From the NCBI RefSeq assembly GCF_038446525.1, contig NZ_CP151792.1, positions 434,001 to 498,000 of the forward strand: a DNA stretch of 64,000 nucleotides, in the 5' to 3' direction. The notes under the pieces were generated by a model, which did no database searches, had not been told where the DNA came from, and worked only from the letters and a program-made list of their open reading frames with translations. Each line of letters begins with the position of its first letter. Within the stretch, counting starts at the first letter, position 1. Positions 40,670 through 49,363 of this stretch are shown piece by piece. The position numbers and the translations under genes are program-made. This DNA comes from Methanolobus sp. ZRKC5. Its GTDB lineage: Archaea; Halobacteriota; Methanosarcinia; Methanosarcinales; Methanosarcinaceae.

Positions 40670-41932
40670 ATGAAATTCGGACCTCTAGAGGATGTAGCTA
40701 AATCACTTGCTCATGCGCTTCAGAACAAAGCAGGTGGTCGGAGTGGACTTTTCTTCCAGATATATTCATTTTTATGGATTGTACTTTCCACATACTTGAT
40801 AGCAAGTCTCATACTATCCATTAATAGTAAACTTGATCTAATATATGCTGCCAGTGCACCGATATACATTTTTCTTCTTTATATCATAATCTACATTTTC
40901 TGGACATATGAAAAGAGAGTCGGTATTGAAAGCAGAAGAGTAAAAGAGTTACAAATTGTTGATTCCGTAAATCTAGAATATAAATTTACAGAACCTGCGG
41001 AACTCGGATTTAGCAATATGCTTTTCTTCAGGGTAAATAATCCCACTGAAAAAATGATAGAGAACATCTGGATAAGGGCAGCATTTCCCGGAACCATTCG
41101 ATGCGATAAACCTGTTTTGAATCTTGGAGATATTGAGCCAATCTCTTCGGTGTCGTCTTCTTTCTCTTTTATACCCCTGGTAGCAGGAACTATGTCCATG
41201 GGCTATTGTGACCTTTACCTTGAGGTTAACAATAACAAACACCAAAAACATCCAATCTTTTTTGGGAATATTGACATTGTCCATTCATTCTTTGAATTAA
41301 AATTTGAGCAACTTGAAACACTTCGACTTGGGCAAAGTTCTACAATATCCATTAAAATGAAAAACACCTTAAATGTTGATCTGATTAATCTGCATGTGAA
41401 ATCTTCTTTCCCAAAAGGACTGAAATATGATACAGCGTTTTCAGATACAAAGAATATGGCACCTGATTCATCTTATGGCGTCACATATCAGATCATGCCA
41501 ACAATTGCAGGCATATTGGATATTGGATATTTTGAAATTATATTTACCCTGGGTAACAACAATTGCAAGATAGGCCCCGTGGCTTTTGGAGAGCAACACA
41601 TACAGATCCCTGATGTGAATGTTAAGATCAATGTTCCTGAAACACTATATAGTGAGGTTGGGAACACACTGAATATTTATGTAGAGAACAGATCGGATGA
41701 AACTGTCAGCAATGTTTGCTTTAATAGCTGCTTCTCTTCTTTTGTAGAATGTCAGAATACTGATGCTTGCATACCTGAAATACAGCCACATTCCTCAGCA
41801 TATACGTCCCTTGCAATAAAACCGATCAACGCTGGAAAAATCGATCTTGGAAACCTCAATTTTTCCTTTGAGGTGAATGAAGTTCTTTGCCAGCAAGAAC
41901 CCATTGATCTTGGAACACATGAAATAGCATGA
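40670..41932 (+). CDS. Membrane protein with three Ig-like repeats
   Basis: A 420-residue protein with two membrane segments (about 28-52 and 58-80) followed by three repeats of roughly 105 residues. Each repeat is beta-rich and has the pattern N-P/T/R-x-x-x-V-x-N-V with a closing Gly-x-I-D-L/I-G strand (SMGYCDLYLEV, DIGYFEIIF, IDLGNLNFSFEV). The repeats resemble the first Ig-like domain of the upstream membrane protein (PIDIGIYEVSKG against PIDLGTHEIA). It lacks the zinc ribbon. No enzyme motif. Fourth structural gene of the ESCRT-type arm. Confidence 0.8.
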   Translation: MKFGPLEDVAKSLAHALQNKAGGRSGLFFQIYSFLWIVLSTYLIASLILSINSKLDLIYAASAPIYIFLLYIIIYIFWTYEKRVGIESRRVKELQIVDSVNLEYKFTEPAELGFSNMLFFRVNNPTEKMIENIWIRAAFPGTIRCDKPVLNLGDIEPISSVSSSFSFIPLVAGTMSMGYCDLYLEVNNNKHQKHPIFFGNIDIVHSFFELKFEQLETLRLGQSSTISIKMKNTLNVDLINLHVKSSFPKGLKYDTAFSDTKNMAPDSSYGVTYQIMPTIAGILDIGYFEIIFTLGNNNCKIGPVAFGEQHIQIPDVNVKINVPETLYSEVGNTLNIYVENRSDETVSNVCFNSCFSSFVECQNTDACIPEIQPHSSAYTSLAIKPINAGKIDLGNLNFSFEVNEVLCQQEPIDLGTHEIA

Positions 41933-42047
41933 ATATGCAAAATTAGTCTCCTAATTATTAAATCATAAAACATCTAATTGATAGTTATAAAAATTTGTAT
42001 TTTAGATGAAGTTGACTATGCTCTAAAATAATCAGGAAACGATAAAG

Positions 42048-43319
42048 ATGGAAGTACTAAAAGACCCCGAAGCTCTGGAAAAGAATAATCGGCAAATTGT
42101 GGTCAGGAACCTGAACGATGTTTATAGCTCTATTGAAAAACTTATCCAGCGAACGTATGCACAAAAAGAGACAGACATCAATTTCCAGCTTCGCAATATC
42201 AGGACAAATGTATCCCAACTTCTTTCAGATATAAAAAATAAAGAACTTGTTGGATTTTCTGATAGAAAAGGTACATTAGAGGATTTTTACAGGACAGAAA
42301 ACAACTTGTTGGAAGAATCTGCCACAGTGAAAGACGTTTTCTCCTCACTTGTCAGTCCAACAAAGTCTATTGATATTTTTCTGTTGGAAGATCTTCTTGA
42401 GAACTTAAAAAAAGACATTGATCAGCGCATTATTGTAGACAAGAATATGCTCAAAGAGTTCAAACTAAAACAAATGGAAGCAAAGAGTGCAGAACATGTA
42501 ATCTCCGGTGAGAAACAGATTTCAATTGAAACTGATGATGATGCTTCAATTCCCTCCCAAGTAAAGAATATAGGAAGGTCATCTGGATCTTCAAGCTCCT
42601 CCAAAAATATATTAGCGCCTTCAATGAATTCTGGTAGAATAGTTTCAGGTGAAATTAAGAAAAATGTAGAGGAAAGTATCAATACTGAAATGCTTTCAAA
42701 ACTCTATAATTACATGAACGCACAGGAACACAAATATTCTATACACCAGGCTGAAATATCATTCAATGGAGAATATATCGGAGATAAAAAATGGAAAGTT
42801 AACAAATCGGACAAATTCATTTCCGGAAGCATAATGAATACTGTTTTAAAGCCTCTTCTCACATTTGAGACATACTGGCATCCATTTGATGACCTCAGAA
42901 CTATTATGCAGTTTGTACAGAGAGAAGCAAACGCCGTTCCAAAAGGCCAATATAAAAGTATTTGTATTTTGAATTCAGAGTGGAAAAGTGATATTAAAAT
43001 CTGGTCACAAAATTATGTACATCCACGCATGATTCTCTATCTTTATAATCTTGAGAATGATGAGTTACTATTTGATAAGAACGTGGAACGTGCAGACCAA
43101 CTTAAAGTATGGCATAATTTAGATACCTACATAACTCTTGAGAATGAAATTTTATCCCTGATAGAACAAACTGAATCATTTGATGCTGAAGATGTAGCTG
43201 AAAACACAGGATTAAGTATCAACGGAGCTAAAAAATTAATTTCAATAATGCTTTCCAGAAACAAAATAATTGATCTGGGATTTGGAACATCCAGCTATAC
43301 TGGAATTAAAAATAAATAA
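42048..43319 (+). CDS. Coiled-coil protein with C-terminal winged helix
   Basis: A 423-residue soluble protein I do not recognise. The N-terminal 150 residues are helical with likely coiled coil (YSSIEKLIQRTYAQKETDIN, LEDLLENLKKDIDQRI). A Ser-rich linker (SSGSSSSSKN) leads to an alpha/beta domain (about 230-360, KSICILNSEWKSDIKIW; RMILYLYN) and a C-terminal winged helix (IEQTESFDAEDVAENTGLS, NGAKKLISIMLSRNKI). It is last in the plus-strand arm and 115 bases after its neighbour. ESCRT-III proteins of archaea and Asgards often bind winged-helix partners, so an adaptor role is one possibility. Confidence 0.75.
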   Translation: MEVLKDPEALEKNNRQIVVRNLNDVYSSIEKLIQRTYAQKETDINFQLRNIRTNVSQLLSDIKNKELVGFSDRKGTLEDFYRTENNLLEESATVKDVFSSLVSPTKSIDIFLLEDLLENLKKDIDQRIIVDKNMLKEFKLKQMEAKSAEHVISGEKQISIETDDDASIPSQVKNIGRSSGSSSSSKNILAPSMNSGRIVSGEIKKNVEESINTEMLSKLYNYMNAQEHKYSIHQAEISFNGEYIGDKKWKVNKSDKFISGSIMNTVLKPLLTFETYWHPFDDLRTIMQFVQREANAVPKGQYKSICILNSEWKSDIKIWSQNYVHPRMILYLYNLENDELLFDKNVERADQLKVWHNLDTYITLENEILSLIEQTESFDAEDVAENTGLSINGAKKLISIMLSRNKIIDLGFGTSSYTGIKNK

Positions 43320-43330
43320 AAATGCATCAG

Positions 43331-43349
43331 AGAGTGAGAAACTCACTCT
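43331..43349. terminator. Shared hairpin between convergent genes
   Basis: AGAGTGAG (43331-43338) and CTCACTCT (43342-43349) pair over a 3-base loop. It lies between the stop of the winged-helix gene and the end of the S6e gene and includes the S6e stop. T-rich sequence follows on the minus strand. Confidence 0.7.
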
Positions 43350-43759
43350 GCTGCTGCTTCAACGTCCTCAGCTGGCTCTTCGTCGCCACCAAGGATCCTT
43401 TCTATAGTCTTGTCACCATGCTCTACAACAACTGTGTTGATCTGAATGATGTCAGGTGCAATTTCCTTTCCGCGCATCATCTTTCTGCGGCGTACACCTT
43501 TTGCAACTGGTGAATAACCAGTTCCTTCTGCAACGAGTACTTTTCTTCTGCTTGGTCCTGGAAGGTCCGGTCTCATGACCATTCCACTCTTGTCGCTTCC
43601 GCCAGTAATCTTAAGTGTGTATCCGGGTAAACCAGCGATTGCTCCATCTACGGTTTCTCCAATAGATTTACCAACTAATTTATTAGCTTCAGCGCCTGTG
43701 ACATCGATCTGATATGATTTTGTCTTTGGGTCTGCTACCACTACTTTGAAATCTGCCAT
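43343..43759 (-). CDS. rps6e: Ribosomal protein S6e
   Basis: A 138-residue archaeal S6e of the 30S subunit. The N-terminal [19 protein letters not shown], the glycine-rich centre [15 protein letters not shown] and the basic [17 protein letters not shown] segment are diagnostic. The C-terminus is a short acidic tail. Gene order S6e downstream of nothing but upstream-adjacent aIF5B is common in archaea. Confidence 0.96.
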   Translation of the reverse strand: MADFKVVVADPKTKSYQIDVTGAEANKLVGKSIGETVDGAIAGLPGYTLKITGGSDKSGMVMRPDLPGPSRRKVLVAEGTGYSPVAKGVRRRKMMRGKEIAPDIIQINTVVVEHGDKTIERILGGDEEPAEDVEAAAE

Positions 43760-43826
43760 ATTTTTTCCTCCTTATTAGTTTATTGTTCCTGTTGTTATGA
43801 TCAGTCTTTATGAATATGCATTTGAA

Positions 43827-45605
43827 TTATTTTGCCCAGAAAGCATTATCCCTTCTCTTGATTGCAAGAAACGCATCCAGTGCTTCTAATTCATCTGCCG
43901 TCATTGAATCGTAAATATCATGTTCGATTCTTTTTGCGTGTCTTTCAGGGACATTCACAAAGAGTGTATCCTCTTCCTTTATCTGTCTTCCAACCGTCGG
44001 TCCTTCAAGAGCCATTGCAACTTCCATACCAATCTTAGCCTCGGAAATGTTCTCTCCCCTTAGCTGAAGACCTTTGACCTTACCAACGACTTCACCATCT
44101 GTGTTTACCACATCTACGTTCGTCTTCACCGTTCCGCTAACGATCTTAACACCAACCACAGCCGGTTTGCTCTGGCGGAATATACAATCTGGCATTATCT
44201 GGAATCGTCCAGGTTTGATGATGGTATCGGATATCTCTTTCTCCGCAAGTTCCTTCTGCTTCTTGGCCCAGTCTTTGTAATCATCTATCAGGCGATATAT
44301 CACATCGTTCCTGAAAAGTGTTACTTCCGTAGTAGTCTGGAGCTTCTCTTTTGCATCAGGAAGAACCTTTACGTTGAATCCGATAATTACCGAATAGAAT
44401 GGGTCTTCAATTGCTGAAACTTCCACGATATCCCTGTTGCTGACGTCACCTACATGTGCTTTTCTTATAGGGATCTCTTCTTTCTTGAGCTCATTTACAA
44501 GAGCTTCAAGAGAACCTATGGTATCAGCTTTTATTGTGACACCAACAGAATCGGTATCTATCTGAACATCTGCTATCTCGCTTTTTACTTCTGCAGTAAT
44601 AGCGTCGATGGTTTCCAGACTTACAACCCTTACAGGAGCTCCTGCAAGTGCACCTTCAAGATTCGGAGCTGATATCTTAACACCAACCGCAGCTGTGACT
44701 TCAGCTACCTGCTGGAATTTTTCCTCAGCTTTGATCTCTGAAAGCGGACGTGGTTTCAATAATGCCCTTATCTTTGTCTGAATGGGGTCGCCAAGGCTTC
44801 CCACAACTATAGTGTCACCTTTTTTGATGATTCCATCATAAAGTATAGTATCAATAGTTGTTCCAAGACCTTTCTCTTCTTTTACTTCAAGAACTGTTCC
44901 AATTCCAGGGCTCTTTGCATTATAATGCAGGCTTCCCTCGAGGAATTTCTGAGCGAGTCCGAGAAGGATCATGAGCACATCAGCAACACCTTCGCCAGTT
45001 ACCGCACTTATAGGAATGACTCCGATATTGCGTTGGAAATCATTGACCCGGTCGTATCTTTCAGAATTGAATCCAAGATTGTACAGCTCACCAACAATTT
45101 CATAGAATTTGTTGTCAAGATCAGTCTTTACACGTTCACTCTGCTTGTTATATGTAGCAAGGAAAGGTGTATTCTTATTGGGCTCCCAACCGTGTATCCT
45201 GTCGATTTTATTTGCAACAACTACAAAAGGAGTCTTGAATCTCTTAAGTATGTGAAGACTTTCGATCGTCTGAGGCATAAAACCCTCATTGATGTCAACG
45301 ATCACAATAGCGAGGTCTGCAAGCGCGCCTCCCCTGCTTCTCAGGGACGTGAACGCATGATGCCCGGGCGTGTCAATGAACAAAAGTCCCGGGACAATGA
45401 ACCTCTCCTTAAGTGATGGATCCCCACATTTGTTAACAATATTATCAATAGGAACCTCAGTTGCACCTATGTGCTGAGTAATGGCACCTGCCTCTCCTTC
45501 GGCAACAGCACTTCCCCTGATTATATCAAGCAAAGTCGTTTTTCCGTGATCGACATGTCCCATCACAGAAACTATTGGTGTACGTAGATCTTCATTTACA
45601 GCCAT
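43827..45605 (-). CDS. infB: Translation initiation factor aIF5B
   Basis: A 592-residue archaeal/eukaryotic-type IF5B GTPase, which promotes subunit joining and Met-tRNA positioning. G1 is GHVDHGKTTLLD (residues 16-27), G3 DTPGH, G4 NKID (NKIDRIHGWE). The following beta-barrel II, the alpha/beta/alpha domain III and the C-terminal barrel IV (GRFQIMPDCIFRQSKPAVVG) are all present. No intein is inserted, unlike in some archaeal homologues. Confidence 0.97.
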   Translation of the reverse strand: MAVNEDLRTPIVSVMGHVDHGKTTLLDIIRGSAVAEGEAGAITQHIGATEVPIDNIVNKCGDPSLKERFIVPGLLFIDTPGHHAFTSLRSRGGALADLAIVIVDINEGFMPQTIESLHILKRFKTPFVVVANKIDRIHGWEPNKNTPFLATYNKQSERVKTDLDNKFYEIVGELYNLGFNSERYDRVNDFQRNIGVIPISAVTGEGVADVLMILLGLAQKFLEGSLHYNAKSPGIGTVLEVKEEKGLGTTIDTILYDGIIKKGDTIVVGSLGDPIQTKIRALLKPRPLSEIKAEEKFQQVAEVTAAVGVKISAPNLEGALAGAPVRVVSLETIDAITAEVKSEIADVQIDTDSVGVTIKADTIGSLEALVNELKKEEIPIRKAHVGDVSNRDIVEVSAIEDPFYSVIIGFNVKVLPDAKEKLQTTTEVTLFRNDVIYRLIDDYKDWAKKQKELAEKEISDTIIKPGRFQIMPDCIFRQSKPAVVGVKIVSGTVKTNVDVVNTDGEVVGKVKGLQLRGENISEAKIGMEVAMALEGPTVGRQIKEEDTLFVNVPERHAKRIEHDIYDSMTADELEALDAFLAIKRRDNAFWAK

Positions 45606-45710
45606 GAAAAAGCCCCTTCAAAGATATTTAGATGATTGGAAAATAATTTACAGTAAAGGATACTTCAGGATATTTGCCATTATAATTGCAAACATCCCGA
45701 CTGTCCATAC

Positions 45711-46160
45711 TTACTCGTAGAGACAGACCTCATCGATCTTTGAATAGTTAACTATCTCTGAGTCCTTGAAGTGGATAGCTATCTCACGCTGTGCGGATTC
45801 TGTCGAATCTGAAGCATGTACTACATTCCTGCCTGTTTCAATTGCAAGGTCTCCCCTTATTGTACCTGGGAGTGCATCAACAGGATTTGTTGCACCGTTC
45901 ACTGCACGCATGATAGCAATGGAATTCTTTCCTTCCACCACCATGGAAACAGAAGGACCTGATGTCACATATTCTATAAGTGAAGCAAAGAAGGGCCTTT
46001 CAGCATGCTCCTTGTAGTGCTCCTTTGCACTCTCTTCACTCATGACACACAGTCTCATAGCTGCAATCTTAAGACCACGGTTCTCTATCCTTGAGATGAT
46101 CTCACCCATCAGTCCACGCTGTACTGCATCAGGTTTGATCATAATGTATGTTTGTTCCAT
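45711..46160 (-). CDS. ndk: Nucleoside diphosphate kinase
   Basis: A 149-residue kinase equalising nucleoside triphosphate pools. N-terminal TYIMIKPDAVQRGLMGEI and the active-site histidine in NVVHASDSTESAQREI are intact. Encoded just downstream of the ribosomal protein genes L7Ae, S28e and L24e, a conserved archaeal arrangement. Confidence 0.97.
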   Translation of the reverse strand: MEQTYIMIKPDAVQRGLMGEIISRIENRGLKIAAMRLCVMSEESAKEHYKEHAERPFFASLIEYVTSGPSVSMVVEGKNSIAIMRAVNGATNPVDALPGTIRGDLAIETGRNVVHASDSTESAQREIAIHFKDSEIVNYSKIDEVCLYE

Positions 46161-46173
46161 TTAGAACACCCAA

Positions 46174-46371
46174 TTATGCTTTCTTCAAGTAAATTCTGCC
46201 CTGTTCGGTCCAGACTGTACGTCTTGGTAACCTTCCAAGCTCGAAGTTGCTTTCGCATTTGGATGAACAGAAATAATAGGTAGAGCCATCCTTCTTTACA
46301 AAGAGCTTACCGGTTCCGGGTTCAAGAAATTCACCGCAAAAAGAACATTTTCTTTGTTCCATTGTAGTCAC
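46174..46371 (-). CDS. rpl24e: Ribosomal protein L24e
   Basis: A 65-residue 50S protein with a four-cysteine zinc site: [13 protein letters not shown] followed by YYFCSSKCE. It starts one base after the S28e stop and ends 13 bases before ndk. Confidence 0.96.
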   Translation of the reverse strand: MTTMEQRKCSFCGEFLEPGTGKLFVKKDGSTYYFCSSKCESNFELGRLPRRTVWTEQGRIYLKKA

Positions 46372-46372
46372 C

Positions 46373-46588
46373 TCATCTGGTAGTCAGTTTTTTAGCCTCT
46401 CTGGAAGTCTCGATTAACATCATAATGTCACCGATCCTTACAGCACCAACACAATTTCGGGTGATTATACGGCCCTTATCACGGCCTTCAAGCACACGGC
46501 ACTGGATCTGGCTGGCTTCACCATGCATACCGGTATTACCGATAACATCGATGACTTCAGCCGCATAGCCTGTATCTTCATCTGCCAT
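46373..46588 (-). CDS. rps28e: Ribosomal protein S28e
   Basis: A 71-residue 30S protein. [20 protein letters not shown] and the end motif [16 protein letters not shown] are diagnostic. Lies between L7Ae and L24e in one transcription unit. Confidence 0.96.
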   Translation of the reverse strand: MADEDTGYAAEVIDVIGNTGMHGEASQIQCRVLEGRDKGRIITRNCVGAVRIGDIMMLIETSREAKKLTTR

Positions 46589-46610
46589 AGCGATACCTCA
46601 CGTATCAGAA

Positions 46611-46967
46611 TTATTTAAGCGCACTTACTTTCTGTGCAATGTCTTCAACAAGTTCGCCGCCCTTGCCAGCGTCGATAATAGCGACAGCGGAGCAAGCAAC
46701 ACCTATTCCACAAGCAGCACCGAGCTCTTTCTGCTCTTTAACATAGATGTAAGCAGCATTCTTCTCTTCACAGAGTGGTGCAATGTGTGCAATAACTTCA
46801 GCAGGATCAACATCTTCTGCAATTACTGCAAGCTTTGTGATGCCTCTCTCGATAGCTTTTGTCACTTCATTTATGCCTTTTTTTAATTTGCCTGTGTCTC
46901 TCGCCAGTTCTACACTCTCAAGTGCTTTATTTACAAGTTCTTCTGGAACATCAAATTTAGCTGCCAT
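46611..46967 (-). CDS. rpl7ae: Ribosomal protein L7Ae
   Basis: A 118-residue kink-turn RNA-binding protein of the 50S subunit, also a core part of archaeal C/D and H/ACA RNPs and RNase P. Signature segments: [25 protein letters not shown] and [21 protein letters not shown] precedes the ATG by 8 bases. First gene of the L7Ae-S28e-L24e-Ndk run; a perfect inverted repeat lies just upstream. Confidence 0.97.
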   Translation of the reverse strand: MAAKFDVPEELVNKALESVELARDTGKLKKGINEVTKAIERGITKLAVIAEDVDPAEVIAHIAPLCEEKNAAYIYVKEQKELGAACGIGVACSAVAIIDAGKGGELVEDIAQKVSALK

Positions 46968-46983
46968 ATTATATTCTCCTTCG

Positions 46984-47007
46984 AAACCATATTATATGCT
47001 ATGGTTT
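46984..47007 (-). promoter_or_regulatory. Perfect inverted repeat before rpl7ae
   Basis: AAACCATA (46984-46991) and TATGGTTT (47000-47007) pair over 8 bp around the AT-rich centre TTATATGC. The repeat starts 17 bases before the ATG. On the minus strand the centre reads as a TATA-like GCATATAA, so it may be an operator around a TATA box; otherwise it is a hairpin in the leader just before the ribosome-binding site. A second small hairpin, GCCGG/CCGGC, lies further upstream near 47025-47040. Confidence 0.45.
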
Positions 47008-47210
47008 TTCATTATTCATTGTATGCCGGTAATCCCGGCTAATTTGGCCAATTATGATTGCAATAATATTATCAATAATTAACTGACACAAAGTTCAATG
47101 CCAAATATTGGCTTTGAATTACTACATCCAAACAAATAATAATCTGCTGAATGCGCAATTGGAATCAATTAATAACTTGTTCAGGTATAAAGCTTGTGGC
47201 AGAAAAATAA

Positions 47211-47245
47211 ACAAAAAAAAGAGAAAACGGTGATAAGATATCACC
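47211..47245 (-). terminator. Terminator of the exported protein gene
   Basis: GGTGATA (47229-47235) and TATCACC (47239-47245) form a 7-bp hairpin containing the stop codon; a T-rich tract follows on the minus strand (47211-47228). Confidence 0.8.
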
Positions 47246-48095
47246 AGTATTGTTCCATTGCAAGGTTGAAGAAATTTGATTCATTACTCGTAACAACAAC
47301 TGTTACAATCCTTCCATCATCCTCAATAGTCGTATCATATAACAGACCCCGTTCAGTACTGTTGGCTTCAAAGCCCGCGATTGTACTAATCGTGCCTTCC
47401 AATGGATTCAGGAATATCTCCGTCTTTGTGTAATTTCCATCTTCCATATTTCTGAATTCCAGATAGTGTTGCTCAGCAATGAGATCCTCAGAGCTCAGCA
47501 TCTGATATTCAGCCCCTGGTACCACATATCCAAGTATTTCATCATATTCTGTAGAAGAGTTGGACATACCTGATGAGACATCGATAACAGATTCAAGACT
47601 ACTGGAAGTACCTAATAGAGTAGGAGTACCTATCACATTAAAAAGTTCTCCGCCTCTTGAGAGAAGTTGATATCCATTATAAGTTCCTGCCCCTATATAC
47701 TGGAAATTGATGACCTCTGGTGAAAGCACATGTGCTTCAAATGCAAAGCCCTCATCATCATAAGCTGAATACCTTTTGATTATCAGAGTATTGTATACTG
47801 AATACAGATCAGTGATATTAGGTGCAAAAGCCTGAAGCGGAGTACCATATACCTTTGAGTAATCAATATATGCTGCATTTGACACACCCTGCGGGCTAAT
47901 TGTAAGCCCTTCAGCAATTGAATTTATTTCTGCATCAAAATGTGTTCCGTCAATAATCTCAAAACCCGGTGCATCCTCCAGACCTGTAACTTCTTCACTT
48001 GTATTGGAATCGTTTGCATCGCCGCTGAAAAAAAATGGTAATATTGACATTACCATTATAGCAGCCAGAAAAATAGCCACATATTTTTGATTCAT
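47241..48095 (-). CDS. Exported protein of unknown function
   Basis: A 284-residue protein with an N-terminal hydrophobic segment (YVAIFLAAIMVMSILPFFF) that may be a signal anchor or cleaved peptide. An acidic, Ser/Thr/Asn-rich extracellular domain with strand-like segments follows (AYIDYSKVYGTPLQAFAPN, VIGTPTLLGTSSSLESVIDV). There is no lipobox, cysteine or C-terminal anchor. Several N-x-S/T sites could be glycosylated. I do not recognise the family. Single gene, own terminator. Confidence 0.75.
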   Translation of the reverse strand: MNQKYVAIFLAAIMVMSILPFFFSGDANDSNTSEEVTGLEDAPGFEIIDGTHFDAEINSIAEGLTISPQGVSNAAYIDYSKVYGTPLQAFAPNITDLYSVYNTLIIKRYSAYDDEGFAFEAHVLSPEVINFQYIGAGTYNGYQLLSRGGELFNVIGTPTLLGTSSSLESVIDVSSGMSNSSTEYDEILGYVVPGAEYQMLSSEDLIAEQHYLEFRNMEDGNYTKTEIFLNPLEGTISTIAGFEANSTERGLLYDTTIEDDGRIVTVVVTSNESNFFNLAMEQYW

Positions 48096-48120
48096 TCATT
48101 CTCCTCAGATAATTGATTAA

Positions 48121-48155
48121 TTTAAAAATGAGAGAAATGTCAAATAGCATTCTCT
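48121..48155 (-). terminator. Terminator hairpin at the smsB stop
   Basis: AGAGAATG and CATTTCTCT on the minus strand pair with one bulge (48131-48155), with the stop codon in the loop, followed by CATTTTTAAA. Confidence 0.6.
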
Positions 48156-49363
48156 CCGATCTTTGCTATTGTGGCATCGATATCAGCTTTTAGCTCATCT
48201 GGAATACCCTGGATACCAACATCAAGGAATCCCCTTACGATCATACCCACAGATTCTTCTTCTGAGAGTCCCCTCGCCATAAGATACTCTATCTGCTCCC
48301 GTGCTATCCTGCCAACAGCAGCTTCATGAGATAGTTCGATATCTTCAACATTTGCCTCAAGTATAGGAATAGCTCTTTGCATACCACCGCCAAGTACGAG
48401 TCCGTGGCATTCCAGGTGCCCTTTGGCATTGTTTGCATTACCTATCATCTCACCCCGGGCAATTGCATTGCCTCCTGTAGTGATTGTCCTTGATATAAGT
48501 TCAGCCTTTGTATCCTCTGCGTTAAAGATGACCCTGCTTCCAAGATCAAGCTCGGAACCCGGATGTGCCACAGCTATTGTATTCAATCTTGCAAAGGCAC
48601 CTTTACCTTCAAGGATAACAGTTGGATAGGCCTGTACGGATTTGACAGGTTTAAGAGTAATATAATTACTGATGTATGTACCGCCTTCTTCCACATGAAC
48701 AACAGTCCTTGGTCTGACACCTATCTGTTCTGCCCAATTGTGGATCATAGTGAAATTAAGGGTTGCACCCTTTTTAACATACATCTCTGAAATTCCAAGG
48801 TGAAGACCCTTGTCAATTCCATGTCTTGTAGAGCATCCGGTAATAACATCAAGCTCTGCACCTTCCTCAACGATGACTATATTGTGAACCGTCTGAGAAA
48901 CCTGCTTTGAACCTATGAGCAAACATGTCTGGACTGGCATCTTTGATTTTTTGCCTTCTGGTGCCCTTATAAAATACCCGTTTGCTTCCTGAAGATAACT
49001 CATTGCAGTGTATTTGTCTGTATCCGGCTTAACCAGCTTCCACATATAATCCTTAACCCATTCATGGGTTTTCATTGCATCCTCAAGGGACATCAGTTCT
49101 ACAACATCCTCGTTACGCAGGGATGTGTGTGTCACTGTATTGTCAAGCATGATCAGACTGCCTGACCTATTGTCTTCAGATGGCGTGAATCCCACGTTCA
49201 GGAGTGTTCTCTGATCCTCTTCACTAAGCTCTTCGAGGTCATCGGCCTTTTCAGCATTATCTGGCGCAATACCATATTCATCAAGATCGAAATCCTCCCC
49301 GTAGGCAGCTTTCTTCCCGAGTGCGGCTTCTGCCTTCTTTTTTATATCCTCATCAGCTTGCAT
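48140..49363 (-). CDS. smsB: Fe-S cluster scaffold SmsB (SufB/SufD-like)
   Basis: A 407-residue SufBD-type beta-helix protein that, with its ATPase, forms the minimal two-gene SUF (SMS) iron-sulfur assembly scaffold of methanogens. Family features include the repeat region (VVHVEEGGTYISNYITLK, LDLGSRVIF) and the C-terminal SHEAAVGRIAREQIEYLMARG. ATG 49363 is chosen: GAGGAG lies 8 bases before it, while the upstream GTG 49372 abuts that site. The start lies inside the end of smsC, so the genes overlap by 22 bases. Confidence 0.93.
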   Translation of the reverse strand: MQADEDIKKKAEAALGKKAAYGEDFDLDEYGIAPDNAEKADDLEELSEEDQRTLLNVGFTPSEDNRSGSLIMLDNTVTHTSLRNEDVVELMSLEDAMKTHEWVKDYMWKLVKPDTDKYTAMSYLQEANGYFIRAPEGKKSKMPVQTCLLIGSKQVSQTVHNIVIVEEGAELDVITGCSTRHGIDKGLHLGISEMYVKKGATLNFTMIHNWAEQIGVRPRTVVHVEEGGTYISNYITLKPVKSVQAYPTVILEGKGAFARLNTIAVAHPGSELDLGSRVIFNAEDTKAELISRTITTGGNAIARGEMIGNANNAKGHLECHGLVLGGGMQRAIPILEANVEDIELSHEAAVGRIAREQIEYLMARGLSEEESVGMIVRGFLDVGIQGIPDELKADIDATIAKIGENAI

